A stretch of DNA of 64,000 nucleotides from assembly GCF_041346945.1 (NCBI RefSeq), contig NZ_CP166850.1, positions 7,052,501 through 7,116,500 on the forward strand, in the 5' to 3' direction. Each line of letters begins with the position of its first letter. Position 1 is the stretch's first letter. Source of the stretch: Amycolatopsis sp. cg9. GTDB lineage: Bacteria > Actinomycetota > Actinomycetes > Mycobacteriales > Pseudonocardiaceae. A program made the translations under genes and the position numbers. The notes under the pieces are model-generated. The model was given only the letters and a program-made list of their open reading frames with translations. It searched no databases and was not told where the DNA came from. This document shows positions 52,973 to 61,077 of the stretch, piece by piece.

Positions 52973-53755
52973 TCACCGCCCGTCGTCGTCGACGACGAGC
53001 ACGGTCGAGCCGTCGGCGAAATCGGGTGGCCCGCCCAGCTTGAAGTGGAACCGCGAGCCCGGCCGGACCGCGGCGATCACCTGCGTCTCGGCGGTGTCGA
53101 GCACGATGATCGAGTGCTCGGCGGTGATCGGTTCCGGCCGCAGCACCTCCGGCACGACCGGGATCGGCAGCGTGCCGGAGACCGAGCCGCTGCCGTCGTC
53201 TTCCGGGCCCGGCGGTTCGAGCGGTTCGAACGGCGGCGGCGGGACGAGCTGCGGGCGCCGCCGCCACCAGAGCCCGGCGAGCAGGCCGGTCAGCAGGCCA
53301 CCGGAGCCGCTGACGGCCGACGCCAGCCCGGCGCTGATCCCGGCCGGCGCTTCGGCCGCCACCGGGGGCGCCACCGGCGCGGGCACGGCCGGCAACGGGC
53401 CGAACCGCACGGCGGGGTCCTTGGCGTCCTCCGGCAGCTGAAGCACCTGGCCCGGCTCGATCCGGGTGGCGTCGGTGAACGGCGTGCCGTCGGGCCGCGG
53501 CCTGCCCTGGTTGAGCCGGAAGATCTCCGCGAACCGGTTCCCGTCGCCGAGCGCGCGTTCGGCGATCTTGAACAGCGTGATGTCGTCCGGGTTGTCGGCG
53601 TGCGGCACGATGTAGTACTTGACCGACGGCGGGGGCGGCGCGGTCTGCGCGAGCGCCGGGCCCCCGGCGAGCATCGCGAAGAGGACACCGGCGGCACCGG
53701 CTTGCCCGGCCCGCCCGAGGACGCGGCGCACCGCGGAAGCCCGGTTTTCGGCCAT
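52973..53755 (-). CDS. LysM-domain protein with a signal peptide and a membrane segment
   Basis: 260 residues. Signal-like N terminus (about 1-37, ending PALAQ), a LysM domain at about 46-105 (YYIVPHADNPDDITLFKIAERALGDGNRFAEIFRLNQGR), then a Pro/Ala-rich stretch and a Gly-rich membrane segment ending WWRRR near 155, and a soluble C-terminal region. It likely binds peptidoglycan from the membrane. The ATG at 53755 follows GGAGAGG with good spacing; an upstream GTG overlaps that ribosome site. Confidence 0.78.
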   Translation of the reverse strand: MAENRASAVRRVLGRAGQAGAAGVLFAMLAGGPALAQTAPPPPSVKYYIVPHADNPDDITLFKIAERALGDGNRFAEIFRLNQGRPRPDGTPFTDATRIEPGQVLQLPEDAKDPAVRFGPLPAVPAPVAPPVAAEAPAGISAGLASAVSGSGGLLTGLLAGLWWRRRPQLVPPPPFEPLEPPGPEDDGSGSVSGTLPIPVVPEVLRPEPITAEHSIIVLDTAETQVIAAVRPGSRFHFKLGGPPDFADGSTVLVVDDDGR

Positions 53756-53828
53756 GGTCGGCACCTCTCCCCGGCGACCCCGGCGGGTTCCGGTGTTGCC
53801 CCCTACACGGGGCCGGTGCGGACGCGGT

Positions 53829-54608
53829 TCAGATCTCGTCCCAGGGAACGGTTTCGTAGGCCTTCGCGAGCAACGCCACCGCGCCGTCCGCGGGCGGCAG
53901 GACGAGGTCGTCCACGGCGGCGACCGGGCGGCCGGGCGTTTCCGAGTTCGTCACGAACACCGCGTCGAAATCGCGGAGGTCGGCGGGCCGGACTTCGCGC
54001 GTCTCCTGCGGGACGCCGAGGCGCCGCAGGGCTTCCTGCTGCACCAGCATCGTGATCCCGGGCAGCACCGCGGCTTCCGGCCACACGATCGTGTCGCCGG
54101 CCAGGAAACCGGTGTTCCAGATCGACGCTTCGCTGATCCGTCCGGCGTGGTCGACGAACAACGCGTCGTCGAACCCGGCCAGCGCGGCTTGGCGGGAGTG
54201 GTGGATCAGCCCGAACGTGCCCAGATGCTTCACCTGGGGCAGATCCCGCTCGTAGCGGACCGTCCGCAGGCGCAGCGGCGCCGGGTCGGGCGCGTGCGGC
54301 GGGAGCGTGCGAACCAGGATTTCCGGCGTCATCGGTTCGGCGAACGAGCGCGTGAGCACCAGAACCCGCACCGAAAGCGCCGGTTCGCCGTCGATCGCCT
54401 GCCGGACGTAGGAGCGCACCTGGTCGACGTCGAGGTCGGTGCCGAACAGCAGCCGGGTGCTCGCCGCGAGCCGTTCGAGGTGGAACGCGAGCCCGCGGAC
54501 CCGCCCGTCCCGGACCTGCATCGCGGTGAAGTGGCCGTAGGAGACCATTCCCGCGAGCGCGGCGTCCGGGCCGAGCGGATCCCCGTTCAGCTCGTAGCGG
54601 GGCGGCAC
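53829..54608 (-). CDS. Aminotransferase class IV protein
   Basis: 259 residues, PLP-dependent fold type IV. The Lys in VKHLGTFG (about 126) is the expected Schiff-base residue and EASIWNTGF is the cofactor-binding segment. Family members include branched-chain aminotransferase, D-amino acid aminotransferase and aminodeoxychorismate lyase; the sequence does not decide. The GTG at 54608 overlaps the cyclophilin stop by one base (TAGTG), so the two are coupled. Confidence 0.82.
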   Translation of the reverse strand: MPPRYELNGDPLGPDAALAGMVSYGHFTAMQVRDGRVRGLAFHLERLAASTRLLFGTDLDVDQVRSYVRQAIDGEPALSVRVLVLTRSFAEPMTPEILVRTLPPHAPDPAPLRLRTVRYERDLPQVKHLGTFGLIHHSRQAALAGFDDALFVDHAGRISEASIWNTGFLAGDTIVWPEAAVLPGITMLVQQEALRRLGVPQETREVRPADLRDFDAVFVTNSETPGRPVAAVDDLVLPPADGAVALLAKAYETVPWDEI

Positions 54609-55483
54609 TACTGGACGGTGACGCCCGTGAACTTGACCTGCTTGGTCGGCGTCCCGGTGCCGTCCTGCGGGTTCGGGTTCGCGATGCCCGCCTTGGCGAC
54701 CGCGTCGAGCACCTTCAGGCCCTCGTCGCTGATGCTGCCGAACACCGAGTAGTCCGCCGGGAGGCCTTCGGCGTTGCCGTAGACCATGAAGAACTGGCTG
54801 CCGCCGGAGTTCGGGGCGGACGTCTTCGCCATGGCGAGGATGCCGCGGCCGTACTTGATCTCCGGGAACGCCTCGTCCGGCATCGTGTAGCCGGGGCCGC
54901 CCTGGCCGTCGGTCGTCGGGTCACCGGTGGCCGACGGGTCACCGCACTGCAGCATCTGCAGGCCTTCGGTGCCGAGCCGGTGGCACATGGTGTCGTTGTA
55001 GAAGTTCTGCTTCGCGAGGCTGATGAAGCTCTGCACGGCGCAGGGCGCGAGGGCCCGGTCGAGCGTCAGCGGGATGTCGCCCGCGGTGCTCTTGAGCGTC
55101 ACGTTCACCGTGCCGGTCGACGGGACGTTCTTGCCGTCGGGCGTGTTCACCTTCTTCGGCGCCTTGCTGCCCGTCGTGTCGGCCTTGAAGTCGCACGTCG
55201 TCGGGTTCGGCAGCGCCGTGGCCCGCTTCGGCAGCGCGGTGCGCTGCGTCGGGATCTGGACTTCGGTCGGCGGCGGCGTGGCCGACGACGACGCCGCGGT
55301 GTCGGTGTTTTCCCCGCCGTTGGCGCTGACGATCCACACCACCACGCCCGCGACGACGAGGACCGCCACGCCGACGACACCGGCGCCGATCCTCCGGCGT
55401 CGCTTCTGCTGCTCCAATCGGCGCTCGAGCTGCCTCTCGAGCTTGCGCTTCGCAGCTTCGCGGCGCTGCTGGTTGGTCGCCAC
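54608..55483 (-). CDS. ppiB: Membrane-anchored cyclophilin-type peptidyl-prolyl isomerase
   Basis: 291 residues. A highly charged cytoplasmic N terminus (KRKLERQLERRLEQQKRRRR), one membrane helix at about 32-52, then a Pro/Thr-rich linker and a cyclophilin domain (STAGDIPLTLDRALAPCAVQSFISL, MPDEAF, GILAMAKT, GGSQFFMVYG, VFGSI). The FHR active-site motif reads MCHRL here, so catalysis may be weakened. The same protein follows relA in mycobacteria (Rv2582). It is encoded opposite to relA here with other genes between. Confidence 0.9.
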   Translation of the reverse strand: MATNQQRREAAKRKLERQLERRLEQQKRRRRIGAGVVGVAVLVVAGVVVWIVSANGGENTDTAASSSATPPPTEVQIPTQRTALPKRATALPNPTTCDFKADTTGSKAPKKVNTPDGKNVPSTGTVNVTLKSTAGDIPLTLDRALAPCAVQSFISLAKQNFYNDTMCHRLGTEGLQMLQCGDPSATGDPTTDGQGGPGYTMPDEAFPEIKYGRGILAMAKTSAPNSGGSQFFMVYGNAEGLPADYSVFGSISDEGLKVLDAVAKAGIANPNPQDGTGTPTKQVKFTGVTVQ

Positions 55484-55630
55484 CCCGTACCCTCCAGGTT
55501 TCCGCTCGTGTCACACGTCTGAGGTAGCGGCAGTGTATGGGCACAGCCTGTGAGGACCATGTACAGGGCCCGCTAGTCTCAACCCGATCGTGATCGGCGC
55601 CATCCGGCGCGGATGTCCGGGAGGCGTTCG

Positions 55631-56197
55631 GTGCTCGTCGTCGGGTTCGGCAGCGGCCCGCTGCAGGCCAACTGCTACCTGCTGGCGGAGGCCGCCGGCG
55701 GGCCGTGCGTGGTCGTGGATCCGGGGCAGGACGTGGCCGGTCCGCTGGCCGCCGCGCTGGCCGAGCACCGGCTGGTCCCGGCGGCCCTCGTGGCCACCCA
55801 CGGGCACCCGGACCACGTCGCTTCGGCCGCCTCGCTGTCGGCCGGGCACGGCGTCCCGCTGCACCTGCACCCCGCCGACGCCCAGCTCCACGACGGTGCC
55901 AGCGTCCCGCTCGAGACCGGGACGTTCGCCGGGCTGGACATCGACGTCCGGCCCGCGCCCGGGCACACCCCGGGGTCGGTGGTGCTCGTCCTGGAGACGG
56001 CGGAGGGCGGCCGGCTCGCGCTGACCGGCGACACGCTGTTCGCCGGGTCGGTGGGCCGCGGCGACGTGGCGGGAGCGGTGCGGGAGCTGCTGGTGAGCCT
56101 GCCGGACGACACGGTGGTGCTGCCGGGCCACGGCCCGGCGACGACGATCGGCCGGGAACGCGCGGGCAACCCGTTCCTCGCCGGGACGGGGGCGTGA
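55631..56197 (+). CDS. Metallo-beta-lactamase-fold hydrolase (glyoxalase II-like)
   Basis: 188 residues. MBL-fold with the metal motif THGHPDHV (about 57-64), APGHTPGS, GDTLFAGSVGR and the last ligand in LPGHGPAT. The size and GDTLFAGSVGR motif match glyoxalase II-type thioesterases; mycobacteria encode one in this neighbourhood (Rv2581c). The GTG at 55631 has GGGAGG six bases upstream and is preferred to the ATG at 55613. Substrate unproven. Confidence 0.88.
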   Translation: MLVVGFGSGPLQANCYLLAEAAGGPCVVVDPGQDVAGPLAAALAEHRLVPAALVATHGHPDHVASAASLSAGHGVPLHLHPADAQLHDGASVPLETGTFAGLDIDVRPAPGHTPGSVVLVLETAEGGRLALTGDTLFAGSVGRGDVAGAVRELLVSLPDDTVVLPGHGPATTIGRERAGNPFLAGTGA

Positions 56198-56199
56198 AC

Positions 56200-56841
56200 A
56201 TGGCCGGGGAGACGACCGAGCGGATCGCGCTCTTCGAGGAGGACCCGCGCGGGCGGCGGCGCCGGGGGATCTCGGGCCTGATCGGCGTGGTCATCGTGGC
56301 CGCGGCGTTCGGCGGCATCGCCGGGCTGATCGGCGGCACGGTGACCGGGCTGGTCGTCGCGCTGGTGATCGCCCTGCCGCTGCTGTACGTGATGGCGGTC
56401 AGCATCCGGCGCCGCGTCTGGCTGGAGGGCTCGACGCTGCTCGTGCGCACCTGGGGCCTGCGCCGGGTCGACCTGGTCACCGCGACCCGGCTCGACCTCG
56501 TCGTCGGCGACGTCCGGGGCAGCCGCACGGTCAGCCTGCTGGTCAACGCCGGTCAGCGCGGCAAGGTCGCGAAGGTCGACCTCGCGGTGTTCTCCGGCAC
56601 CGGCGGGCGCGAGCTGGGCATCCTGCAGCTGCGGAAGCTGGCGAACGCGCTGATGAACAACACCGAGGCGAACGGCCTCGTCTTCGGCGAGCTGCTGGTC
56701 GCCGAGCTGAAGGCCGAAGCGCGCGGCTCCGGCGTGGCGGAGCGCCCGCTCTACCGGCTGGCGTCGGTGGCGCCGTCGGGGAAGTACGTGCAGCGCTTCA
56801 CGATGGAAGCCGTCAGCCGGTTCGTGGCGACTCTCGACTGA
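56200..56841 (+). CDS. Membrane protein with a PH-like C-terminal domain
   Basis: 213 residues. Two adjacent membrane helices (about 22-68, Gly-rich) after a short acidic N terminus, then a beta-rich domain (RRRVWLEGSTLLVRTWGLRRVDL, then LQLRKLANALMNNTEANGL) reminiscent of bacterial PH-like folds. Function unknown. ATG 56200 or the in-frame GTG 56194, which overlaps the hydrolase stop; either way it follows the metallo-hydrolase gene closely. Its last 29 bases overlap the convergent small gene. Confidence 0.7.
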   Translation: MAGETTERIALFEEDPRGRRRRGISGLIGVVIVAAAFGGIAGLIGGTVTGLVVALVIALPLLYVMAVSIRRRVWLEGSTLLVRTWGLRRVDLVTATRLDLVVGDVRGSRTVSLLVNAGQRGKVAKVDLAVFSGTGGRELGILQLRKLANALMNNTEANGLVFGELLVAELKAEARGSGVAERPLYRLASVAPSGKYVQRFTMEAVSRFVATLD

Positions 56842-57052
56842 CGTCCGCTTCGCGCAGCTGCTCGAGCTGGTAGACGAGCTCCGGCACCTCCTGCGCGATG
56901 TAGGCGGCGAGGCGCTCGACGTGGTGCAGCGTGGCGCGGACGTCCTCCAGAGCGGCCGCGATGCGCGGCAGGGATTCCACGGCCTGGACGGCGCCCGTGA
57001 CCACCCGCAACGCGCCTCGCACGAGGCACCGCGGTCCGGCGAACAGGAACAT
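56813..57052 (-). CDS. Small helical protein of unknown function
   Basis: 79 residues: a hydrophobic start (MFLFAGPRCLVRGALRVVTG), then a heptad-like helical run (AALEDVRATLHHVERLAAYIAQEVPELVYQLEQL). The family is not recognised. The ATG at 57052 has GGAAAG upstream. It is encoded on the minus strand beside the YibE/F gene and overlaps the end of the PH-like gene. It may be a membrane-associated or coiled-coil partner, or a fortuitous frame. Confidence 0.5.
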   Translation of the reverse strand: MFLFAGPRCLVRGALRVVTGAVQAVESLPRIAAALEDVRATLHHVERLAAYIAQEVPELVYQLEQLREADVSRESPRTG

Positions 57053-57105
57053 GGGGCTTTCCTACCCCGTTCTCGCCGGTGCGACCAGGCCGGGGTACGC
57101 CGGTG

Positions 57106-59121
57106 TTACGGGTGGGACGGAACGGCTTTCGTGGTGCTGCTGAGGTGGGCGGCCGGCTCGCGGGAGGCGATCAGCGCGGCCAGGACCGTCGTCACCGGGA
57201 CGGCCGCGACGATGCCGACGCTGCCGGCGAGCGTGCGGATTATCTCCTGCGCGATTTCCTCGCTGCCGAGCAGCGCGCCCAGGCCGACCCCGGAGATCGA
57301 CGAGTACAGCAGCACCGGCAGCGCGGCCCCGGCGTAGGCCATGACGAGCGTGTTGACCGCGGAGCCGACGTGGTCGCGGCCGATCCGCAGGCCGGAGCGG
57401 TACAGCTCCCGCCAGGTCAGGTCCGGGTTGGCGCGGCGCAGTTCCCAGACGGCGCTGGTCTGGGTGACGGTGACGTCGTCGAGCACGCCGAGCGCCCCGA
57501 TCACCACCCCGGCGAGCAGCAGCCCGCGCGCGTCGATGCCGTGGCCGAGCGAGCCGATCAGGGTCGACGTGCTGTCGTCCAGGCCGGTGAGCGAGGCCGC
57601 GGCGGAGAAGATGGCGGAGAGGACACCGATGAGGGCGAGGCTGACGAGCGTGCCGAGCACGGCCGCGGACGTTCTCGCGGAGAGCCCGTGGGTCAGGTAG
57701 AGCGCGATGAACATGATCGCGCCCGCCCCGGCGATCGCCACGACCAGCGGGTTCTCGCCGGCGAGGATGGCCGGGAGGATGAACAGCGCGATGACGGCGA
57801 AGGACAGCCCGAGCGCGACCAGCGCGGCGACCCCCTGCCAGCGGCCGAGCACGAGCACCGCGACCGCGAACAACGCGGCCAGCACGAACAGCGGCGTCCC
57901 GCGCTGGAAGTCGACCAGCTGGAAACTGGCCGGATCACCGGCGTTCCCGCCGTTGTAGGCGAGCACGACGGCGTCCCCGGCGGCGAACCGCGGGGTGCTC
58001 GGCTCGATCGGGACGGTCAGCTTGAGCGGCTTCCCGTTCGCCGGGCCGTCGGTCATGGTGAGGTCGACGGTCAGGCACGGTTTCGCGTCCGGGTCGGCCT
58101 GGTCGCCGACCTGCACCTGGCCCTGGGCGAGGCAGGGACCGGTGTTCGTGGCGGAGATGCTCGCGTGCACGGGCGTGCCCTGCGGGACGACGCTCGTCGG
58201 GGAGGCCTTGCCCCAGGGGTAGAGGACGATCATCCCGACGACGGTGGCCAGCGCCAGCGGCGCGAGGAGCCAGATCAGGAGCAGCTTGACGCGCCGGGAC
58301 GCGGGGGCGGCGGGGCCGTGGCCGTGCCCGTGGCCGTGTCCGTGGCCGGTTTCGGCTGTGGTGGCGTGGGTGGGTTCCGCCGGTGTGCGCGGCTTGGCCC
58401 CGGCCGTGACCCGCTGGGGCCCGGTGTCGCCGCGGCGGGTGGCCCGCTGGGGTCCGGTGTCGCCGCGGCGGGGCCTGCGGGTGGCCGCGGGGTCGGCTTG
58501 GTCGGTGGCCGGGACCCGCTGTGTGCCGGTGGTGCCGGGGCGGAGTGCGGCAGGGTCGGCTTGGTCGGTGGCCGGGACCCGTTGCGGGCCGGTGTCGCCG
58601 CGGCGGGGCCTGCGGGTGGCTGCGGGGTCGGCTGGGTCGGCGGCCGGGACTCGCTGTGCGCCGGACCGGGGTGCGGCAGCGTCGGCTTGGTCGGCGGCCG
58701 GGACCTGCTGGGGCCCGGTGTCGCCTCGGCGCGGCTTGCGGTTGGCTGCGGGGTCGGCTGGGTCGCCGGTCGGGACTCGCGGTGCGCCGGTCGCGCCCCG
58801 GCGAGGCGGCGCAGCGTCGGCCTGCTCGCCGGCGGGGACCCGCTGCGGGCCGGTGTCGGCTCGGCGGACGGGCCGGGGGGCCGCGGTGGCGGCCGGGATC
58901 CGGTGCGAGCCCGTCTCCGCCGGGACTCGTTGCGGGCCGGTGGCCGGACGGCGGCGGGCGGGGTCGGGCGATCGGCGAGCTGCCTCAGGCGGGGTGTGGC
59001 GGGCCGGTTTCCCGGGCGTTCCCGGCGTTCCGGACGTCCCGGGCCCCGGCGAAGGGGACACCTCGTCCCGGACCCGGCGAATCGGTCCGGTGTCGTCGTC
59101 GGCGAGGTCGGGGCGGTCCAC
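57106..59121 (-). CDS. YibE/F-family membrane protein with a repeat-rich N-terminal tail
   Basis: 671 residues. Residues 1-278 are a cytoplasmic tail: GPQRVPA-type repeats at about 61-240, then five His-Gly pairs (259-268). From ~279 the YibE/F domain has about eight membrane helices, with VVIGALGVLDDVTVTQTSAVWELRRANP, the family signature. The tail is absent from ordinary YibE/F proteins, whose function is unknown. The GTG at 59121 follows AGGA with a 7-base spacer; a GTG six bases upstream is too close to it. Confidence 0.83.
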   Translation of the reverse strand: MDRPDLADDDTGPIRRVRDEVSPSPGPGTSGTPGTPGKPARHTPPEAARRSPDPARRRPATGPQRVPAETGSHRIPAATAAPRPVRRADTGPQRVPAGEQADAAPPRRGATGAPRVPTGDPADPAANRKPRRGDTGPQQVPAADQADAAAPRSGAQRVPAADPADPAATRRPRRGDTGPQRVPATDQADPAALRPGTTGTQRVPATDQADPAATRRPRRGDTGPQRATRRGDTGPQRVTAGAKPRTPAEPTHATTAETGHGHGHGHGHGPAAPASRRVKLLLIWLLAPLALATVVGMIVLYPWGKASPTSVVPQGTPVHASISATNTGPCLAQGQVQVGDQADPDAKPCLTVDLTMTDGPANGKPLKLTVPIEPSTPRFAAGDAVVLAYNGGNAGDPASFQLVDFQRGTPLFVLAALFAVAVLVLGRWQGVAALVALGLSFAVIALFILPAILAGENPLVVAIAGAGAIMFIALYLTHGLSARTSAAVLGTLVSLALIGVLSAIFSAAASLTGLDDSTSTLIGSLGHGIDARGLLLAGVVIGALGVLDDVTVTQTSAVWELRRANPDLTWRELYRSGLRIGRDHVGSAVNTLVMAYAGAALPVLLYSSISGVGLGALLGSEEIAQEIIRTLAGSVGIVAAVPVTTVLAALIASREPAAHLSSTTKAVPSHP
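58402..58941 (-). repeat. Degenerate repeats coding GPQRVPA motifs
   Basis: Imperfect tandem copies of a unit encoding GDTGPQRVPA and a short Asp/Ala-rich linker cover residues 61-240 of the YibE/F protein, with about ten recognisable copies. Copies differ by base changes and small length changes, so they are old or frequently rearranged. Confidence 0.75.
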
Positions 59122-59192
59122 CCGCACATCCTGACAGCGGGATCCCGGCGCCCGCGTCAGGGGCCGCTGTCGGACCGGTTCGTCCGGATGCG

Positions 59193-60170
59193 TCAGCCGT
59201 ACGCCTGGCGCAGGTGCACCCGCCGGTAGGCCGACGGCGGGGTGTCGAAGTGGTCGAGGAACGCCTGCCGCAGGGTTTCCGTCGAGCCGAAACCGCAACG
59301 GCGGGCGATCGTGGCCAGCGGGAGGTCGGTCCCGGACAGCAGCCGGGCCGCCTGCTCGGTGCGGATCGTCCGGACGTACCGGCCCGGCGTCGTGCCGAGG
59401 TGGGCGTCGAACAGCCGGGTGAGCTGGCGGGTGCTGATGCCCGCCCGGGCCGCGAGCGCCGGCGTGCCCAGGTCCTCGTCGAGGTGCTCGGCGATGTACG
59501 CGGTGAGGTCGCGGACCTCGCGGTGCTCCGGCGGGGGACCGGACAGGAACAGGCTCACCTGGGCCTGGTTCCCCGGCCGCTGCAGGTACGTGACCAGCGC
59601 GCGGGCCGCCTCGCGGGCCAGCGACGGGCCGTGGTCGGCCTCCACCAGCGACAGCGTCAGGTCGAGCCCGCTCGTCACGCCCGCCGCCGTGTAGACGTTG
59701 CCGTGGCGGACGTACAGCGGCACCGGGTCCACCGTCACCGCCGGGTAGTCCCGGGCGAGCCGGGCCGCGTAGCGCCAGTGCGTGGTCGCGCGACGGCCGT
59801 TGAGCAGGCCGGCCGCGGCGAGCACCTCGGCGCCCGTGCACACCGACGCGACCCGGCGGCTGGTGCGGGCGAGCCGCCGGACGTGGGCGAGGACGCGCTC
59901 GTCGGCCGCTGCGGCCGGGCTGCCCCAGCCGCCCGCGACGACCAGCGTGTCGAGGTCGCCGGTCACCTGGTCGAGCCGCAGGTGCGGCTGCAGCACCAGC
60001 CCGGCGCAGGTGCGGATGCCGTGCCCGTCGACCGAGGCGAGCTGGATCTCGTACGGCGGCCGCGCGCCGAGCCGGTTGGCCGCGTCGAACACATCGGCGG
60101 GACAGGCGATGTCCAGCAGCTCGGCGTCGGCGTACCCGACGATCACGACCCGTCTGGGTGACCCTGGCAT
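59193..60170 (-). CDS. GlxA-family transcriptional regulator (DJ-1 domain plus AraC helix-turn-helix)
   Basis: 325 residues. N-terminal DJ-1/PfpI-like domain (GYADAELLDIACPADVFDAANRL, nucleophile-elbow SVCTGAEVLAAAGLL, GRRATTHW), and a C-terminal AraC pair of helix-turn-helices (ALAARAGISTRQLTRLFDAHLGTTPGRYVR, IARRCGFGSTETLRQAFLDHF). GlxA-type proteins sense metabolites and activate neighbouring genes. The ATG at 60170 is divergent from a second DJ-1 gene at 60270, its most likely target. The SVCTG elbow is shared by both. Confidence 0.93.
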   Translation of the reverse strand: MPGSPRRVVIVGYADAELLDIACPADVFDAANRLGARPPYEIQLASVDGHGIRTCAGLVLQPHLRLDQVTGDLDTLVVAGGWGSPAAAADERVLAHVRRLARTSRRVASVCTGAEVLAAAGLLNGRRATTHWRYAARLARDYPAVTVDPVPLYVRHGNVYTAAGVTSGLDLTLSLVEADHGPSLAREAARALVTYLQRPGNQAQVSLFLSGPPPEHREVRDLTAYIAEHLDEDLGTPALAARAGISTRQLTRLFDAHLGTTPGRYVRTIRTEQAARLLSGTDLPLATIARRCGFGSTETLRQAFLDHFDTPPSAYRRVHLRQAYG

Positions 60171-60269
60171 GATCGAACGCTAGCAGCCGGACCGGGCACT
60201 CGGACGCGGTTCGCAGGAATCCGGACATCGGCGGCCCGTCCGGCGCGGCGGCCCGCCATGGTCGGGGAC

Positions 60270-60974
60270 ATGACCGATGAGCAGAAGACCATCGCCTTCG
60301 TCGTTTACCCCGGGCTGACGCCGCTCGACCTCGTGGGCCCGCTCCAGGTGCTCAGCGCGCTCGCGCAGCTGGACGCCGGGTACCGGACCGTCGTGGTCGG
60401 CGCGAGCAAGGACACCGTCGGCACGGACACGCCGTTGCGCGTCGCCCCGAGCCACACCTTCGACGAGGTCCCGGCGCCGTACGCGCTGCTGGTCCCCGGG
60501 GGCACCGTGCCGACGCTGCGGGCGATGGCCGACGAGCGCCTCCTCGCCTGGCTGCGCACCGCGGCCGCGGGGGCGGAGCTGGTGACGTCGGTCTGCACCG
60601 GGTCGCTGGTCCTCGGCGCGGCGGGCCTCCTCGAAGGCAAGGAGGCGACCACGCACTGGATGTTCCGCGACGTCCTCGCCGGGCTCGGCGCCACGCCGGT
60701 CGCGCGGCGGTGGGTGGAGGACGGCGCGGTGATCACCGCCGCCGGGGTGTCGGCGGGCATCGACCTCGCGCTGCACCTGGTCGAACGGCTGGCCGGGCGG
60801 CAGCTGGCGACGAACGTCCAGTTCGGCATCGAGTACGACCCGGAGCCGCCGCAGGGCGCGCTGGACTGGGCGAACCCGCCCTACGGCGACCTCAAGCCGC
60901 TGCGCGAGCACACCCTGCGGGCGGGGCTGGCCGATCACCCGGCGTTGCTGGAGAAGCTGCTCGCGCACACCTGA
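60270..60974 (+). CDS. DJ-1/PfpI-family protein, isonitrile hydratase-like
   Basis: 234 residues. FVVYPGLTPLDLVGPLQVLS at the N terminus, LLVPGGTVPT, and the Cys-containing elbow SVCTGSLVLGAAGLLEGKEATTHWM, as in isonitrile hydratase and related DJ-1 proteins, which act on isonitriles or as glyoxalase-like enzymes. ATG 60270 follows GGGGAC; an upstream ATG at 60258 is also in frame. Divergent to the GlxA-type regulator, forming a likely regulator-enzyme pair. Confidence 0.85.
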   Translation: MTDEQKTIAFVVYPGLTPLDLVGPLQVLSALAQLDAGYRTVVVGASKDTVGTDTPLRVAPSHTFDEVPAPYALLVPGGTVPTLRAMADERLLAWLRTAAAGAELVTSVCTGSLVLGAAGLLEGKEATTHWMFRDVLAGLGATPVARRWVEDGAVITAAGVSAGIDLALHLVERLAGRQLATNVQFGIEYDPEPPQGALDWANPPYGDLKPLREHTLRAGLADHPALLEKLLAHT

Positions 60975-61077
60975 CCGACGTCGTCGGCCATCCGGGTGAT
61001 CGGCGGACGCGCCGCGCGCCCGGCGGTTAGATTCAGCTCGCTCGATCAGGTGATCTCGCGGGTGGGGTGTTGTAGCC

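Noticed and set aside
53762-53764. GTG start nine bases upstream for the LysM protein
   Set aside because: It overlaps the GGAGAGG ribosome site that is well placed for the ATG at 53755.
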